DNA of 17,796 bases from JBBQKQ01 sp043719155 (lineage in GTDB: Bacteria > Patescibacteriota > Minisyncoccia > Phycocordibacterales > UBA5272). The DNA lies in assembly GCA_043719155.1 (NCBI GenBank), contig JAYSUJ010000008.1:1-17796 (forward strand). Reading direction: 5' to 3'. Under the pieces are notes generated by a model, which was not told where the DNA came from, searched no databases, and saw nothing but the letters and a program-made list of their open reading frames with translations. This document shows, one piece after another, positions 1-6,162 of the stretch (positions are counted from its first letter, which is position 1; the number at the start of each line of letters is the position of its first letter). The position numbers and the translations under genes were made by a program.

Positions 1-20
1 TTTTGGGATAAATCCCAAAA
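1..20. repeat. perfect inverted repeat at window edge
   Basis: Positions 1-9 and 12-20 are exact reverse complements (TTTTGGGAT, then AA, then ATCCCAAAA). It could be the terminator of a gene outside the window or a small operator. No T-tract follows it on the plus strand, so a plus-strand terminator is unlikely; the other side is cut off by the window edge. Confidence 0.5.
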
Positions 21-124
21 ACCCCTTATTTTATAACCACCACAAAAATTAAACTTCTAAAAAACCCTTATAATATAAGCTTTTCTTGAAACGAGCCAAA
101 GTCATTTTTAGGTGACAATTGAGA

Positions 125-153
125 GTGACAGTACTAATTTTTTGTGGTATTAT
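125..153 (+). promoter_or_regulatory. sigma70-type promoter of the 317-aa orphan gene
   Basis: GTGACA at 125-130 and TATTAT at 148-153 are separated by 17 bases, predicting a start near 160. A second TATAAT at 69-74 lacks a convincing -35. The predicted RNA begins directly with the hairpin-forming leader at 165-185. Confidence 0.6.
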
Positions 154-164
154 GTTAAAGCCTT

Positions 165-185
165 GTCCACCCTGGACTTGGTCCA
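165..185 (+). promoter_or_regulatory. leader with two mutually exclusive hairpins
   Basis: GTCCA (165-169), TGGAC (173-177) and GTCCA (181-185) are separated by 3-base loops, so the middle arm can pair with either neighbour but not both. The segment lies at the predicted RNA 5' end and ends six bases before the Shine-Dalgarno GGAG (191-194). It may stabilise the 5' end or affect ribosome access; either role is inference. Confidence 0.45.
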
Positions 186-200
186 ATCATGGAGCTACCA

Positions 201-1154
201 ATGACCCAAAAGGTTGTTAATATCAGCTTTGCTGGTAAGTCCCGGGGACTGGCGGACATTCTTCTGCAAGGAAGACTCCCCCAACTCCTCGAGCCAATCC
301 TACTGGAAGCCGGTCACACCGGCAACTTTTCCATCACTCCCTTGACCCCAACTCGTGGCACTACGTTCACGAAAGGTCAACTGAAATTTCACCGACATCA
401 GCCGCGTGGAGTCGTTGGAAATTTCCATCCTCCCGCTCAAGGAAGTGAAGGAAATATCCAATTCCTACTCAGTACACCGAGTGGGTTCAGCTCTGAGGAA
501 TTCTTGACTCATCTCAAGGATGCCCAGAAGGAAGTTGAAGTGAAAAAAACAGTAGAGAAAGCAAAGGCTAACACCATGCAAACCATGAACGGCACTACCC
601 ACACGCAGCCCCAAGTCGAGTCTACCTCCGTCTTTCAAGACGAAGATAAATTCGGACTTGTTATTGCCGCATTGCGTTCCAAAGCCAAAGAGCAGGGCTC
701 GGAATTCTTGCTGGTGAAAACCGCTGTGACCGTGGTAAAAGCCGCCATTTCTTGCACCGACCTCGAGGCCTACCAGGCCCTGAGCGAGCTGTGCGATGGC
801 GAATTGCTCGTCAAAAAAGGCAAAGGGCCGACTACCAGCTACTCGGTTATCTCTGACAACCCCCACAAGGGTGGAGGAGAAGTCGCCGACAATTTGCTGG
901 CAGCCATGTCCAACATGCCCGCTATCTTGACGAAAGTCAAGGAGGCTAGAGTCCGAGTTGATAAAGCTAAAAAGGAACGGACTTCCGACCTGGCAACTAT
1001 TCAAAGCTGCCAAGCACGGATCCAAACCCTCGAAGCTAAAGTTCGCGGACTCGATGCTGACATCGCTGTTGACGAGGCCTTCCTGGCCTTGGATAGCACG
1101 ACCCAAGCCGAGCGTGTGGCCGAGTTGCTGGTAAAGTTCAACCCGCAACAATGA
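201..1154 (+). CDS. orphan protein with C-terminal coiled coil, GC-rich
   Basis: I do not recognise this 317-aa protein. The start at 201 is chosen because GGAG at 191-194 lies six bases upstream; an in-frame ATG at 189 has no Shine-Dalgarno and would itself overlap this GGAG. The N-terminal ~90 residues are mixed and rich in Gly, Pro and Thr, followed by a charged linker. A middle block around residues 148-220 is helical and ends in a basic Lys-Gly-Lys-Gly-Pro turn that resembles the wing of a winged helix (weak inference). Residues ~240-290 are a Lys/Glu/Ala-rich coiled coil. There is no signal peptide or membrane segment. Codons favour C in the third position and GC is far above the neighbours, so it was either acquired or optimised for expression. 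It stands alone with its own promoter, structured leader and terminator, convergent to the metallopeptidase gene. Confidence 0.8.
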   Translation: MTQKVVNISFAGKSRGLADILLQGRLPQLLEPILLEAGHTGNFSITPLTPTRGTTFTKGQLKFHRHQPRGVVGNFHPPAQGSEGNIQFLLSTPSGFSSEEFLTHLKDAQKEVEVKKTVEKAKANTMQTMNGTTHTQPQVESTSVFQDEDKFGLVIAALRSKAKEQGSEFLLVKTAVTVVKAAISCTDLEAYQALSELCDGELLVKKGKGPTTSYSVISDNPHKGGGEVADNLLAAMSNMPAILTKVKEARVRVDKAKKERTSDLATIQSCQARIQTLEAKVRGLDADIAVDEAFLALDSTTQAERVAELLVKFNPQQ

Positions 1155-1160
1155 CAGATT

Positions 1161-1200
1161 GGGGTGGTGACACTAAACACGTCGCCTCCCCATTTTTTTT
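1161..1200 (+). terminator. rho-independent terminator of the orphan gene
   Basis: A GC-rich hairpin (GGGG-T-GG-T-GAC pairing with GTC-G-CC-T-CCCC across 1161-1191, one T-T mismatch and one G-T pair) is followed by eight T residues at 1193-1200. It begins six bases after the stop codon. Confidence 0.85.
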
Positions 1201-1208
1201 ATTTGCTT

Positions 1209-2264
1209 TTATTTAGACCAAAAATCTTCCCAAGCTTTTACCCATTTTGCTTCATCATTTTTATGTAAACCGGCTTGTACTAAAAATTTAAAATAATCTT
1301 CATCAAAACCAAGTTTTTGCAAAAGCATTTCTTTAACCACAATTATTTTCGCTAGTATTATAGTTCTGTCTTTTGTTTGCAAATCTTTTTCAGGGTGAAG
1401 GCTAAAATCGTCCTGTGGTGAAGTACATATTTCATAAATAGTAGCAAAGTCTTCTCTCCAAGTTTTGGTGCCATAGGCATCCATAAATCCAACCGGCTTG
1501 GCAACCGTCGGCTTACCTTTACTATCTAAAATCGGGTTGTCATTTTCAGGTGTATATTTAGGCTCGAAAACAAACTTAGGATCTTGCTCATTTAATACAT
1601 CATTAACTTTTTTTATCCACATTGCTTCGTCTAAACCAAAATCTAACATGTGCCCAGTTTCATGATGTAAGGTTCTAGGTCTTTCCCTACCTCCTATTTG
1701 GAGATAGATACGCTTATCCCAAGTTGCAAAACCTCCAATCTGTCTTTTTACATTATCTTTTTTTTCATGCTCTACCACTTGCCCAAGACATATCAAATCT
1801 ACATAATTGTTCAAGTTTGGTGTTAAGGTGTTCGGTGGATAGATTAAAAGGTCTAAATAAATTTTTTTAACACTTTCTGCAAACTGTTTTGGGTTGGCGC
1901 CCTGTACATGATATTTATCACCTCCTTCAGCTATAACAGTGATTTTGTCAAAAAGCACTTCCACATTTATGCCAAATCTGTCCTTTATCTTTTGACCATA
2001 AAGTTCTGCTTGCTCTATAGACCTTATCAAATCTTCCAAGGCTCGTTTTTCAAAATCTGAAGAAGCTGGAATCTGTGCTAAAACTTTTTCTTTTTGCATT
2101 CCAATAAAAGCTAAAAAAGAAACCACAGCCACACCTGCGAAATCCTGAAGCACTTTCCTTCTGTCAGGATCAAAAGGAATTTCTTTAAAAGAAAAAATGC
2201 CAGTTAAGATATCAGACACCCTTTTAGACAATTTAGATACCACCGCTCCTCTTTCTATAAGCAT
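1209..2264 (-). CDS. membrane-anchored HExxH zinc metallopeptidase
   Basis: The 351-aa product has a basic N-terminus, one hydrophobic segment at about residues 41-56, and a zinc-protease motif, HETGH at 201-205 (preceded by a further His at 200). A downstream Trp-Arg-Glu-Asp-Phe-Ala block near 269-274 is placed like the third zinc ligand of gluzincins (Glu or Asp). The protease domain is therefore probably outside the membrane; substrate unknown. Residues 35-40 (RRKVLQ) before the hydrophobic stretch resemble a twin-arginine motif, but the upstream 34 residues are long for one. The ATG lies three bases after the secA stop, so translation is likely coupled to secA. An alternative GTG inside the gene sits too close to an AGAGGAG sequence to be favoured. 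The family assignment comes from the motif only. Confidence 0.8.
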   Translation of the reverse strand: MLIERGAVVSKLSKRVSDILTGIFSFKEIPFDPDRRKVLQDFAGVAVVSFLAFIGMQKEKVLAQIPASSDFEKRALEDLIRSIEQAELYGQKIKDRFGINVEVLFDKITVIAEGGDKYHVQGANPKQFAESVKKIYLDLLIYPPNTLTPNLNNYVDLICLGQVVEHEKKDNVKRQIGGFATWDKRIYLQIGGRERPRTLHHETGHMLDFGLDEAMWIKKVNDVLNEQDPKFVFEPKYTPENDNPILDSKGKPTVAKPVGFMDAYGTKTWREDFATIYEICTSPQDDFSLHPEKDLQTKDRTIILAKIIVVKEMLLQKLGFDEDYFKFLVQAGLHKNDEAKWVKAWEDFWSK

Positions 2265-2267
2265 AAT

Positions 2268-4814
2268 TTAAGCCCCGTGGCACTTTTTAAACTTCTTTCC
2301 TGACCCACATGGGCAAGTCTCGTTTCGACCAGTAAAATCCCCTTGACCCCCTTTAGATAAAGGGGGAAGATTTTGCTCTTGCGAAGTATTTTGCACCCCT
2401 TCACGAAAGTTTTTAATTCCTTCCTTTAAAGAGTACAACAAATAGTTAGAGATAGAAGTTTGAATATTGTGTTCCATTTCTTTAAAAAGTCTGAGACTTT
2501 CTCTTTTATACTCTACCAGTGGGTCATGTTGACCATAACCTCGCAGTGACACTGAGCTTCGCAGATGTTCCATAGTATCTAAATGGGCCATCCAATGTAT
2601 ATCCAGAGCTTGTAAAATAGTCATTTTAACCCCATTTAAAAACTCTTCTCTTCCAATAAAGTTTTCTAATTCTGTTCGCATCAAACCTATTTCTGGTTTT
2701 ATAGCTTCGGCATGCATGACATAATTTTCTATCAACTCTGTTTCATTGCTTAAAACTTTTTTACGTTTTGAATAAATAGAAAAACGCTGAGTATTTAAAA
2801 CTGCGTCATATTGTAAAACTTGTTTTCGCATATCAAAATAAAAACCTTCAATTTTATTTTGAGACTGCTCTATTATCCTGTTTACCATTTTAGCCTCTAT
2901 CGGCATGTCTTCTGGCACTGCCAATTTAGTCATCATACTTTTCATACTGTCACCACCAAAACGCTTCATTATTTCATCATCAAGTGACACAAAAAACATA
3001 GTTTCGCCGTTGTCACCTTGTCTACCCGACCGACCACGAAGCTGATTATCTATACGCCTAGCCTCATGACGCTCGGTCCCAATTACAAACAAACCGCCTA
3101 AGTTTCGTATTTTTTCAGCCTCTTCTTTAGTTGTTGGAGCCCCACCAAGCTTTATATCTACCCCACGTCCTGCCATGTTGGTAGCTATGACCACACTTCC
3201 TTTTTTACCCGCCTGAGAAATTATCTCACCTTCTCGTTCGTGGTTTTTTGCGTTTAACATTTCGTATCTCACCCCACCACGGTCAAAATACTTTGCCATT
3301 CTTTCATTTTTTTCAATACTGGTTGTACCTATCAAAACCGGCTGTCCTTTTTTTTGCAGTTCTTTCACCTTTTCAACAATTGCGTTCCATTTGGCATTTT
3401 CAGATTGATACACCACATCGTTATGGTCTATTCTTTTTATTTCTTTATTGGTTGGGATATTTACCACTTGCAAGTCATAAACTTTTGCAAACTCTTCACG
3501 ACTTGTGTCGGCGGTACCGGTCATCCCAGCCAGTCTTTCATACATTCTAAAATAGTTTTGATAGGTAATACTGGCCACAGTCTTACTTTCTTTTTGAATT
3601 TTAACATTTTCTTTGGCCTCTACAGATTGATGCAGACCTTCACTCCACCTTGTTCCGGGTTTTAGTCTACCGGTAAATTCATCTACAATAATTATCTCGT
3701 CATCTTTGACCACATAGTCTTTGTCTAAAGTATAAATAGCTTTGGCTCGAACCGCATTTAAAAGATGATGCACCAACTTGGCATTTTCAGCCCCAAATAG
3801 ATTTTGTAAATTTAAAACACTTTCAGCCTTGTTTATTCCTGCTGTTGTCAGGGTTACTTGTTTTTCTTTTTCGTCTATCTCAAAATCAACTCCTTTAGAC
3901 ATTTGCTCTGCCACACTTTTAAAAGTTTTATAAATCTGTTCGTCTTCACCAGCACTAGAAGAAATAATAAGTGGTGTCCGACTTTCGTCTATTAAAATAC
4001 TATCTACCTCGTCCACAATAGCAGCAAACAAATCCCTTTGGGCAACTTCTTCTTTAGTATAGACCAAATTATCTCTTAAATAATCAAAACCAAATTCGCT
4101 ATTTGTACCATAGGTAATGTCACAATTGTAAGCTTCTTTTCTATTACATTTTTCTAAAAAGTCATAAATTATTTTAAAACTCCCCACCTCATCTTGCAGT
4201 TTTTCGTCTTCGGCTTTTTTATCTGCTTTTATATTTGTATTGTATTTAAAACTTTCATCACGACCAATTATCCCTACGCTTAGTCCTAAGTATTCATAAA
4301 CTTGTCCCATCCAAACCGCATCCCGACGTGCCAAATAGTCGTTTACGGTTACCACATGTACACCCTTACCAGCAAGTGCCAAAAGAAAAGTGGGTAGTGT
4401 GGCCACCAGAGTTTTACCCTCACCAGTACGCATTTCGGCAATACCTTTATTAAATAAAACTTGCCCACCAATAAGCTGCACGTCGTGATGTCTTTCGTTT
4501 AAAGTTCTTTTAGCCGACTCTCTTACAAGAGCAAAAACTTCAACCAAAATTCCCTCCAACTTCGCCAGAAGCAACTTGTTGAGCTCAGATTGTTCTGTTC
4601 CCCTCCTGCCTGAGGAGGGGCTAGGGGTGGTGGGAGTCTGCCCTTCAACTTTTTTTAATTCACTTTTAAAGTATAAAACTCTGTCTCGCATTTCTTGTTG
4701 AGTTAAATTTACAATGTCCACCTCTTTGGCATTGATTTTTTCTACCACTTTTCGATATTTTTTCACCACCCTACCACTTTCTGTACCAAAAATAAGTTCT
4801 ATGTATTTTCTCAT
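2268..4814 (-). CDS. secA: preprotein translocase ATPase SecA
   Basis: SecA drives protein export through SecYEG by ATP hydrolysis at the inner face of the membrane. In the 848 residues the Walker A motif MRTGEGKT is at 128-135, the Walker B/DEVDS box at 268-272, the motor block ending in QLRGRSGRQGD is in the second half, and the C-terminal zinc motif Cys834-x-Cys836...Cys845-His846 is intact. The helical insert around residues 187-230 is longer than in model SecA proteins. Two in-frame palindromic-repeat insertions are present, one at about residues 57-74 in the linker before the nucleotide-binding domain and one at about 815-827 just before the zinc motif. An AAAGG Shine-Dalgarno lies upstream of the ATG, and TATACT at 4843-4848 may be its -10. 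The metallopeptidase gene follows after three bases. Confidence 0.98.
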   Translation of the reverse strand: MRKYIELIFGTESGRVVKKYRKVVEKINAKEVDIVNLTQQEMRDRVLYFKSELKKVEGQTPTTPSPSSGRRGTEQSELNKLLLAKLEGILVEVFALVRESAKRTLNERHHDVQLIGGQVLFNKGIAEMRTGEGKTLVATLPTFLLALAGKGVHVVTVNDYLARRDAVWMGQVYEYLGLSVGIIGRDESFKYNTNIKADKKAEDEKLQDEVGSFKIIYDFLEKCNRKEAYNCDITYGTNSEFGFDYLRDNLVYTKEEVAQRDLFAAIVDEVDSILIDESRTPLIISSSAGEDEQIYKTFKSVAEQMSKGVDFEIDEKEKQVTLTTAGINKAESVLNLQNLFGAENAKLVHHLLNAVRAKAIYTLDKDYVVKDDEIIIVDEFTGRLKPGTRWSEGLHQSVEAKENVKIQKESKTVASITYQNYFRMYERLAGMTGTADTSREEFAKVYDLQVVNIPTNKEIKRIDHNDVVYQSENAKWNAIVEKVKELQKKGQPVLIGTTSIEKNERMAKYFDRGGVRYEMLNAKNHEREGEIISQAGKKGSVVIATNMAGRGVDIKLGGAPTTKEEAEKIRNLGGLFVIGTERHEARRIDNQLRGRSGRQGDNGETMFFVSLDDEIMKRFGGDSMKSMMTKLAVPEDMPIEAKMVNRIIEQSQNKIEGFYFDMRKQVLQYDAVLNTQRFSIYSKRKKVLSNETELIENYVMHAEAIKPEIGLMRTELENFIGREEFLNGVKMTILQALDIHWMAHLDTMEHLRSSVSLRGYGQHDPLVEYKRESLRLFKEMEHNIQTSISNYLLYSLKEGIKNFREGVQNTSQEQNLPPLSKGGQGDFTGRNETCPCGSGKKFKKCHGA
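2334..2374. repeat. in-frame palindromic repeat in secA, C-terminal
   Basis: CCCCCTTT (2347-2354) and AAAGGGGG (2359-2366) form a perfect 8-bp stem with a 4-base loop. AAAATC at 2334-2339 and GATTTT at 2369-2374 form an outer inverted pair. On the minus strand it encodes a Pro-Pro-Leu-Ser-Lys-Gly-Gly-Gln-Gly-Asp-Phe segment, which is typical of dispersed bacterial palindromic repeats translated inside proteins and is not part of the SecA fold. Confidence 0.75.
4595..4635. repeat. in-frame palindromic repeat in secA, N-terminal
   Basis: CCCCTCCT (4600-4607) and AGGAGGGG (4613-4620) form a perfect 8-bp stem around a 5-base loop. The left flank (CTGTT) and right flank (CTAGGGGTGGTGG) resemble the repeat in gltX at 6929-6970. 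It encodes a Pro/Ser/Thr/Arg-rich segment where SecA normally has only a short linker. Confidence 0.75.
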
Positions 4815-4869
4815 ATTATTTACCTTTTGTTTATTTTAAATTAGTATAATTTTTGCTTTTTTTAATTAT

Positions 4870-4898
4870 TTGACTTTTTTTTCATCATTTGCTATATT
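4870..4898 (+). promoter_or_regulatory. strong plus-strand promoter with no gene
   Basis: TTGACT at 4870-4875, a 17-base spacer, and TATATT at 4893-4898 preceded by TG-C form a near-consensus extended -10 promoter. It points to the plus strand, away from secA, into the hairpin at 4923-4953. No convincing coding region follows. Confidence 0.55.
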
Positions 4899-4904
4899 TA
4901 AATA

Positions 4905-4957
4905 ACAAATGGGGAAACCCGGTCGCAAGAGCCCTTTACAGGGCTTTTGTCGATTTT
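4905..4957 (+). ncRNA. candidate small RNA ending in a long hairpin
   Basis: From a predicted start near 4905 the RNA would contain a small GGG-GAAA-CCC helix at 4912-4920. A 13-bp stem follows (4923-4935 with 4940-4953), containing one bulged T and one G-T pair, a TTAC loop and then TTTT at 4954-4957. It overlaps the 3' end of the PemK gene in antisense. I match it to no known RNA family. The hairpin alone could instead be the 3' end of the PemK transcript, although no T-tract follows on that strand. Confidence 0.4.
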
Positions 4958-5390
4958 ACTTACCACGCTCTACGGGATTATACATTAAAATCTCCACAAT
5001 AACACTTTTAATTTCTGCCAATAAAGTGGCACTGATACTTCCCATTTCGCCACCAAATCTTTTTGTGTCTACAGTTCGTAATTGAGACAACAGTAGAGAC
5101 CTTTCATAACTGTCAAAATTTATATTAAAGTAATACTTATTGTTTGGTTTTAATTTACTAGAAAGTGGCAGAGCCCAGCAGAGATTATTATTAAATTTTT
5201 TAATAACTAAAACAGGCCGTCTAAAGTCACCACCTTTACCATTTTCTTCGTCTCCTATATTTTGCCCAAGAGTGCACCAATATATTTCACCTTCTCTAAT
5301 TTGTATATTCCTTATTTTGTCATTTACTAACAACTTTTTAGATATCCAATGAAGATAGATTTGAATATTTCCTAAAATAGAATTTTCCAT
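4956..5390 (-). CDS. PemK/MazF-family endoribonuclease toxin, solitary
   Basis: This family cuts RNA, usually mRNA, as the toxin of a type II toxin-antitoxin pair. The 144-aa product has the expected core: the first strand GEIYW at 34-38, an Arg-Arg-Pro-Val-Leu-Val-Ile strand at about 57-63, and a SQLRTVDTKRF block at about 102-112 matching the conserved Arg/Thr/Asp region. Before the core there is an extra ~30-residue amphipathic segment, which is unusual for MazF. AAGG lies seven bases before the ATG. No antitoxin-like gene is adjacent: upstream is the divergent 57-aa membrane protein gene, and downstream is secA. It may be a lone toxin, be controlled by its N-terminal extension, or have a partner elsewhere. 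Confidence 0.85.
   Translation of the reverse strand: MENSILGNIQIYLHWISKKLLVNDKIRNIQIREGEIYWCTLGQNIGDEENGKGGDFRRPVLVIKKFNNNLCWALPLSSKLKPNNKYYFNINFDSYERSLLLSQLRTVDTKRFGGEMGSISATLLAEIKSVIVEILMYNPVERGK
4956..5390. other. coding and antisense overlap zone
   Basis: The 3' end of the PemK gene (4956-4957) lies on the opposite strand to the candidate small RNA, and its 5' side is divergent from the extended -10 promoter of the 57-aa gene. On the minus strand a TG-A-TAGTAT sequence near 5420 is a possible extended -10 for PemK, with no clear -35. An open frame at 5140-5352 on the plus strand is a shadow. Confidence 0.3.
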
Positions 5391-5458
5391 GTATTTACCT
5401 TAATTTAGTTTAACCCATACTATCACAATTATCTGTTTTTTATGTCTTGACACAAAGC

Positions 5459-5505
5459 TTGAAAGCTTGTCTTAAAAATGTTAAAATGTTTCTCTAGTCT
5501 AGAGA
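5459..5505 (+). promoter_or_regulatory. extended -10 promoter followed by a palindrome
   Basis: TTGAAA (5459-5464), a 17-base spacer, and TAAAAT (5482-5487) preceded by TG-T form an extended -10 promoter. TTGACA at 5447-5452 is an additional but badly spaced -35. TCTCTAG (5491-5497) and CTAGAGA (5499-5505) then form a perfect 7-1-7 inverted repeat across the predicted start, usable as an operator or as a 5'-end RNA hairpin. Confidence 0.65.
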
Positions 5506-5541
5506 GCACTAAAGTTAGCAACCCAGTTGGAGAAACTCAAA

Positions 5542-5715
5542 ATGCCGACACTTAAAGACATTGGCTTTGCCATAATTCAAGCTATCCTCATGACAATAGT
5601 TATGTCCACCCTAAACAAATGGTTACTGGGCAGACCTACGAACCAATCTGACATTATCTGGATCGTTGGTGTAACCTTCGGGACGATAATGGGCCGAGCA
5701 TCGGTCCGCTGGTGA
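5542..5715 (+). CDS. small two-helix membrane protein, 57 aa
   Basis: I do not recognise this 57-aa protein. The ATG at 5542 is preceded by GGAG at 5529-5532 with a 9-base spacer; a TTG at 5527 overlaps the Shine-Dalgarno and is rejected. Two hydrophobic segments at about residues 7-28 and 37-52 are separated by a polar loop containing Lys-Trp and Arg-Pro-Thr-Asn, and the C-terminus is basic. It is probably an inner-membrane hairpin. The gene is a monocistronic unit with its own promoter, palindromic leader and strong terminator. It is more GC-rich than the surrounding housekeeping genes, like the other small cassettes in this window. Function unknown. Confidence 0.72.
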   Translation: MPTLKDIGFAIIQAILMTIVMSTLNKWLLGRPTNQSDIIWIVGVTFGTIMGRASVRW

Positions 5716-5737
5716 AGTCTTTGCAAGCAAAGTGAAG

Positions 5738-5763
5738 GGGCGAGAAAATCTCGCCCTTTTTTT
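5738..5763 (+). terminator. rho-independent terminator of the 57-aa gene
   Basis: GGGCGAGA (5738-5745) pairs with TCTCGCCC (5749-5756) around an AAA loop and is followed by seven T residues. Confidence 0.92.
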
Positions 5764-5776
5764 ATTTAATTTTTTC

Positions 5777-5808
5777 AAAAAAAAACGGCCAAGCATTGCT
5801 GCTGGCCG
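5777..5808 (-). terminator. rho-independent terminator of the two small minus-strand genes
   Basis: CGGCC (5786-5790) pairs with GGCCG (5804-5808), with partial pairing inside. On the minus strand the stem is followed by nine T residues (A-tract 5777-5785 on the plus strand). It lies 25 bases after the stop of the 33-aa gene and is tail-to-tail with the plus-strand terminator at 5738-5763. Confidence 0.85.
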
Positions 5809-5832
5809 CCTCCACAAAAAGGTAAAGCGATG

Positions 5833-5934
5833 TCACTTGAAGAGCTGCACAATGTCAGACCCCCACATGACAGCAACTAGGGCTGCCATGAGGATGAGTC
5901 CGATCTGCACAGCCGGGTGGCCAAGTACGAACAT
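5833..5934 (-). CDS. small single-helix membrane protein, 33 aa
   Basis: This 33-codon ORF begins MFVLGHPAVQ and continues with a hydrophobic segment at about residues 10-25, ending in a short polar tail with a terminal Lys. GGGAG lies eight bases before the ATG, a strong Shine-Dalgarno for this AT-rich genome. It follows the 43-aa gene by 17 bases on the same strand and precedes a strong terminator, so the two probably form an operon. Codons are C-ending and GC-rich, as in the other small cassettes. No family recognised. The support is the signal layout rather than homology. Confidence 0.6.
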   Translation of the reverse strand: MFVLGHPAVQIGLILMAALVAVMWGSDIVQLFK

Positions 5935-5951
5935 GGTTTTGTCTCCCGTTC

Positions 5952-6083
5952 TTATTGGACGCCTACCAAGGCGTCGGCAAAGAAGTAGGCCAACCATGCG
6001 GCGGCGGTCACGACACCGACCACCTCCAGAGAGATGTCAGATTCAACGATGTCTTCAAGGATGTCGTCGAAGGACTTAAACAT
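5952..6083 (-). CDS. small membrane protein with acidic N-terminus, 43 aa
   Basis: The 43-aa ORF begins MFKSFDDILEDIVESD, an acidic amphipathic stretch, followed by a hydrophobic segment at about residues 20-40. The start is supported by GGG six bases upstream. A promoter with TATAAT at 6134-6139 and TTTACG at 6157-6162 lies inside the 3' end of gltX, so the unit can be transcribed independently of gltX. The predicted RNA starts with a CCGC/GCGG hairpin before the Shine-Dalgarno. It shares composition and layout with the 33-aa gene downstream. Overlapping open frames on the plus strand (5732-6079, 5955-6140, 6034-6450) lack a promoter and Shine-Dalgarno and are shadows. Function unknown; possibly a partner of the 33-aa protein. 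Confidence 0.62.
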   Translation of the reverse strand: MFKSFDDILEDIVESDISLEVVGVVTAAAWLAYFFADALVGVQ

Positions 6084-6133
6084 GAAATTCCCTTTCCTGT
6101 TTCTCAAGTTTCCGCTTTTTTTGCGGTTTTTTT

Positions 6134-6162
6134 ATTATAACACGTTTTCTAACCTTCGTAAA
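6134..6162 (-). promoter_or_regulatory. promoter inside the gltX 3' end for the small membrane genes
   Basis: On the minus strand, TTTACG (6157-6162), a 17-base spacer and TATAAT (6134-6139). The -10 overlaps the gltX stop codon. CCGC-A7-GCGG (plus-strand 6115-6129) falls at or just after the predicted start and forms a 4-bp stem. Confidence 0.6.

Noticed and set aside
465..1151. Long minus-strand frame opposite the first gene
   Set aside because: It is a shadow of the GC-rich orphan gene: no promoter or Shine-Dalgarno, and the plus-strand frame has a clear Shine-Dalgarno and terminator.
4909..5083. Possible short plus-strand ORF starting MGKPGRKSPLQGF
   Set aside because: It has no Shine-Dalgarno, runs antisense through the PemK coding region, and most of its sequence is a PemK shadow. 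The hairpin-forming RNA is a simpler reading.
6115..6137. gltX terminator
   Set aside because: The CCGC/GCGG stem is short and not followed by T residues on the minus strand. It fits better as the leader hairpin of the small genes.
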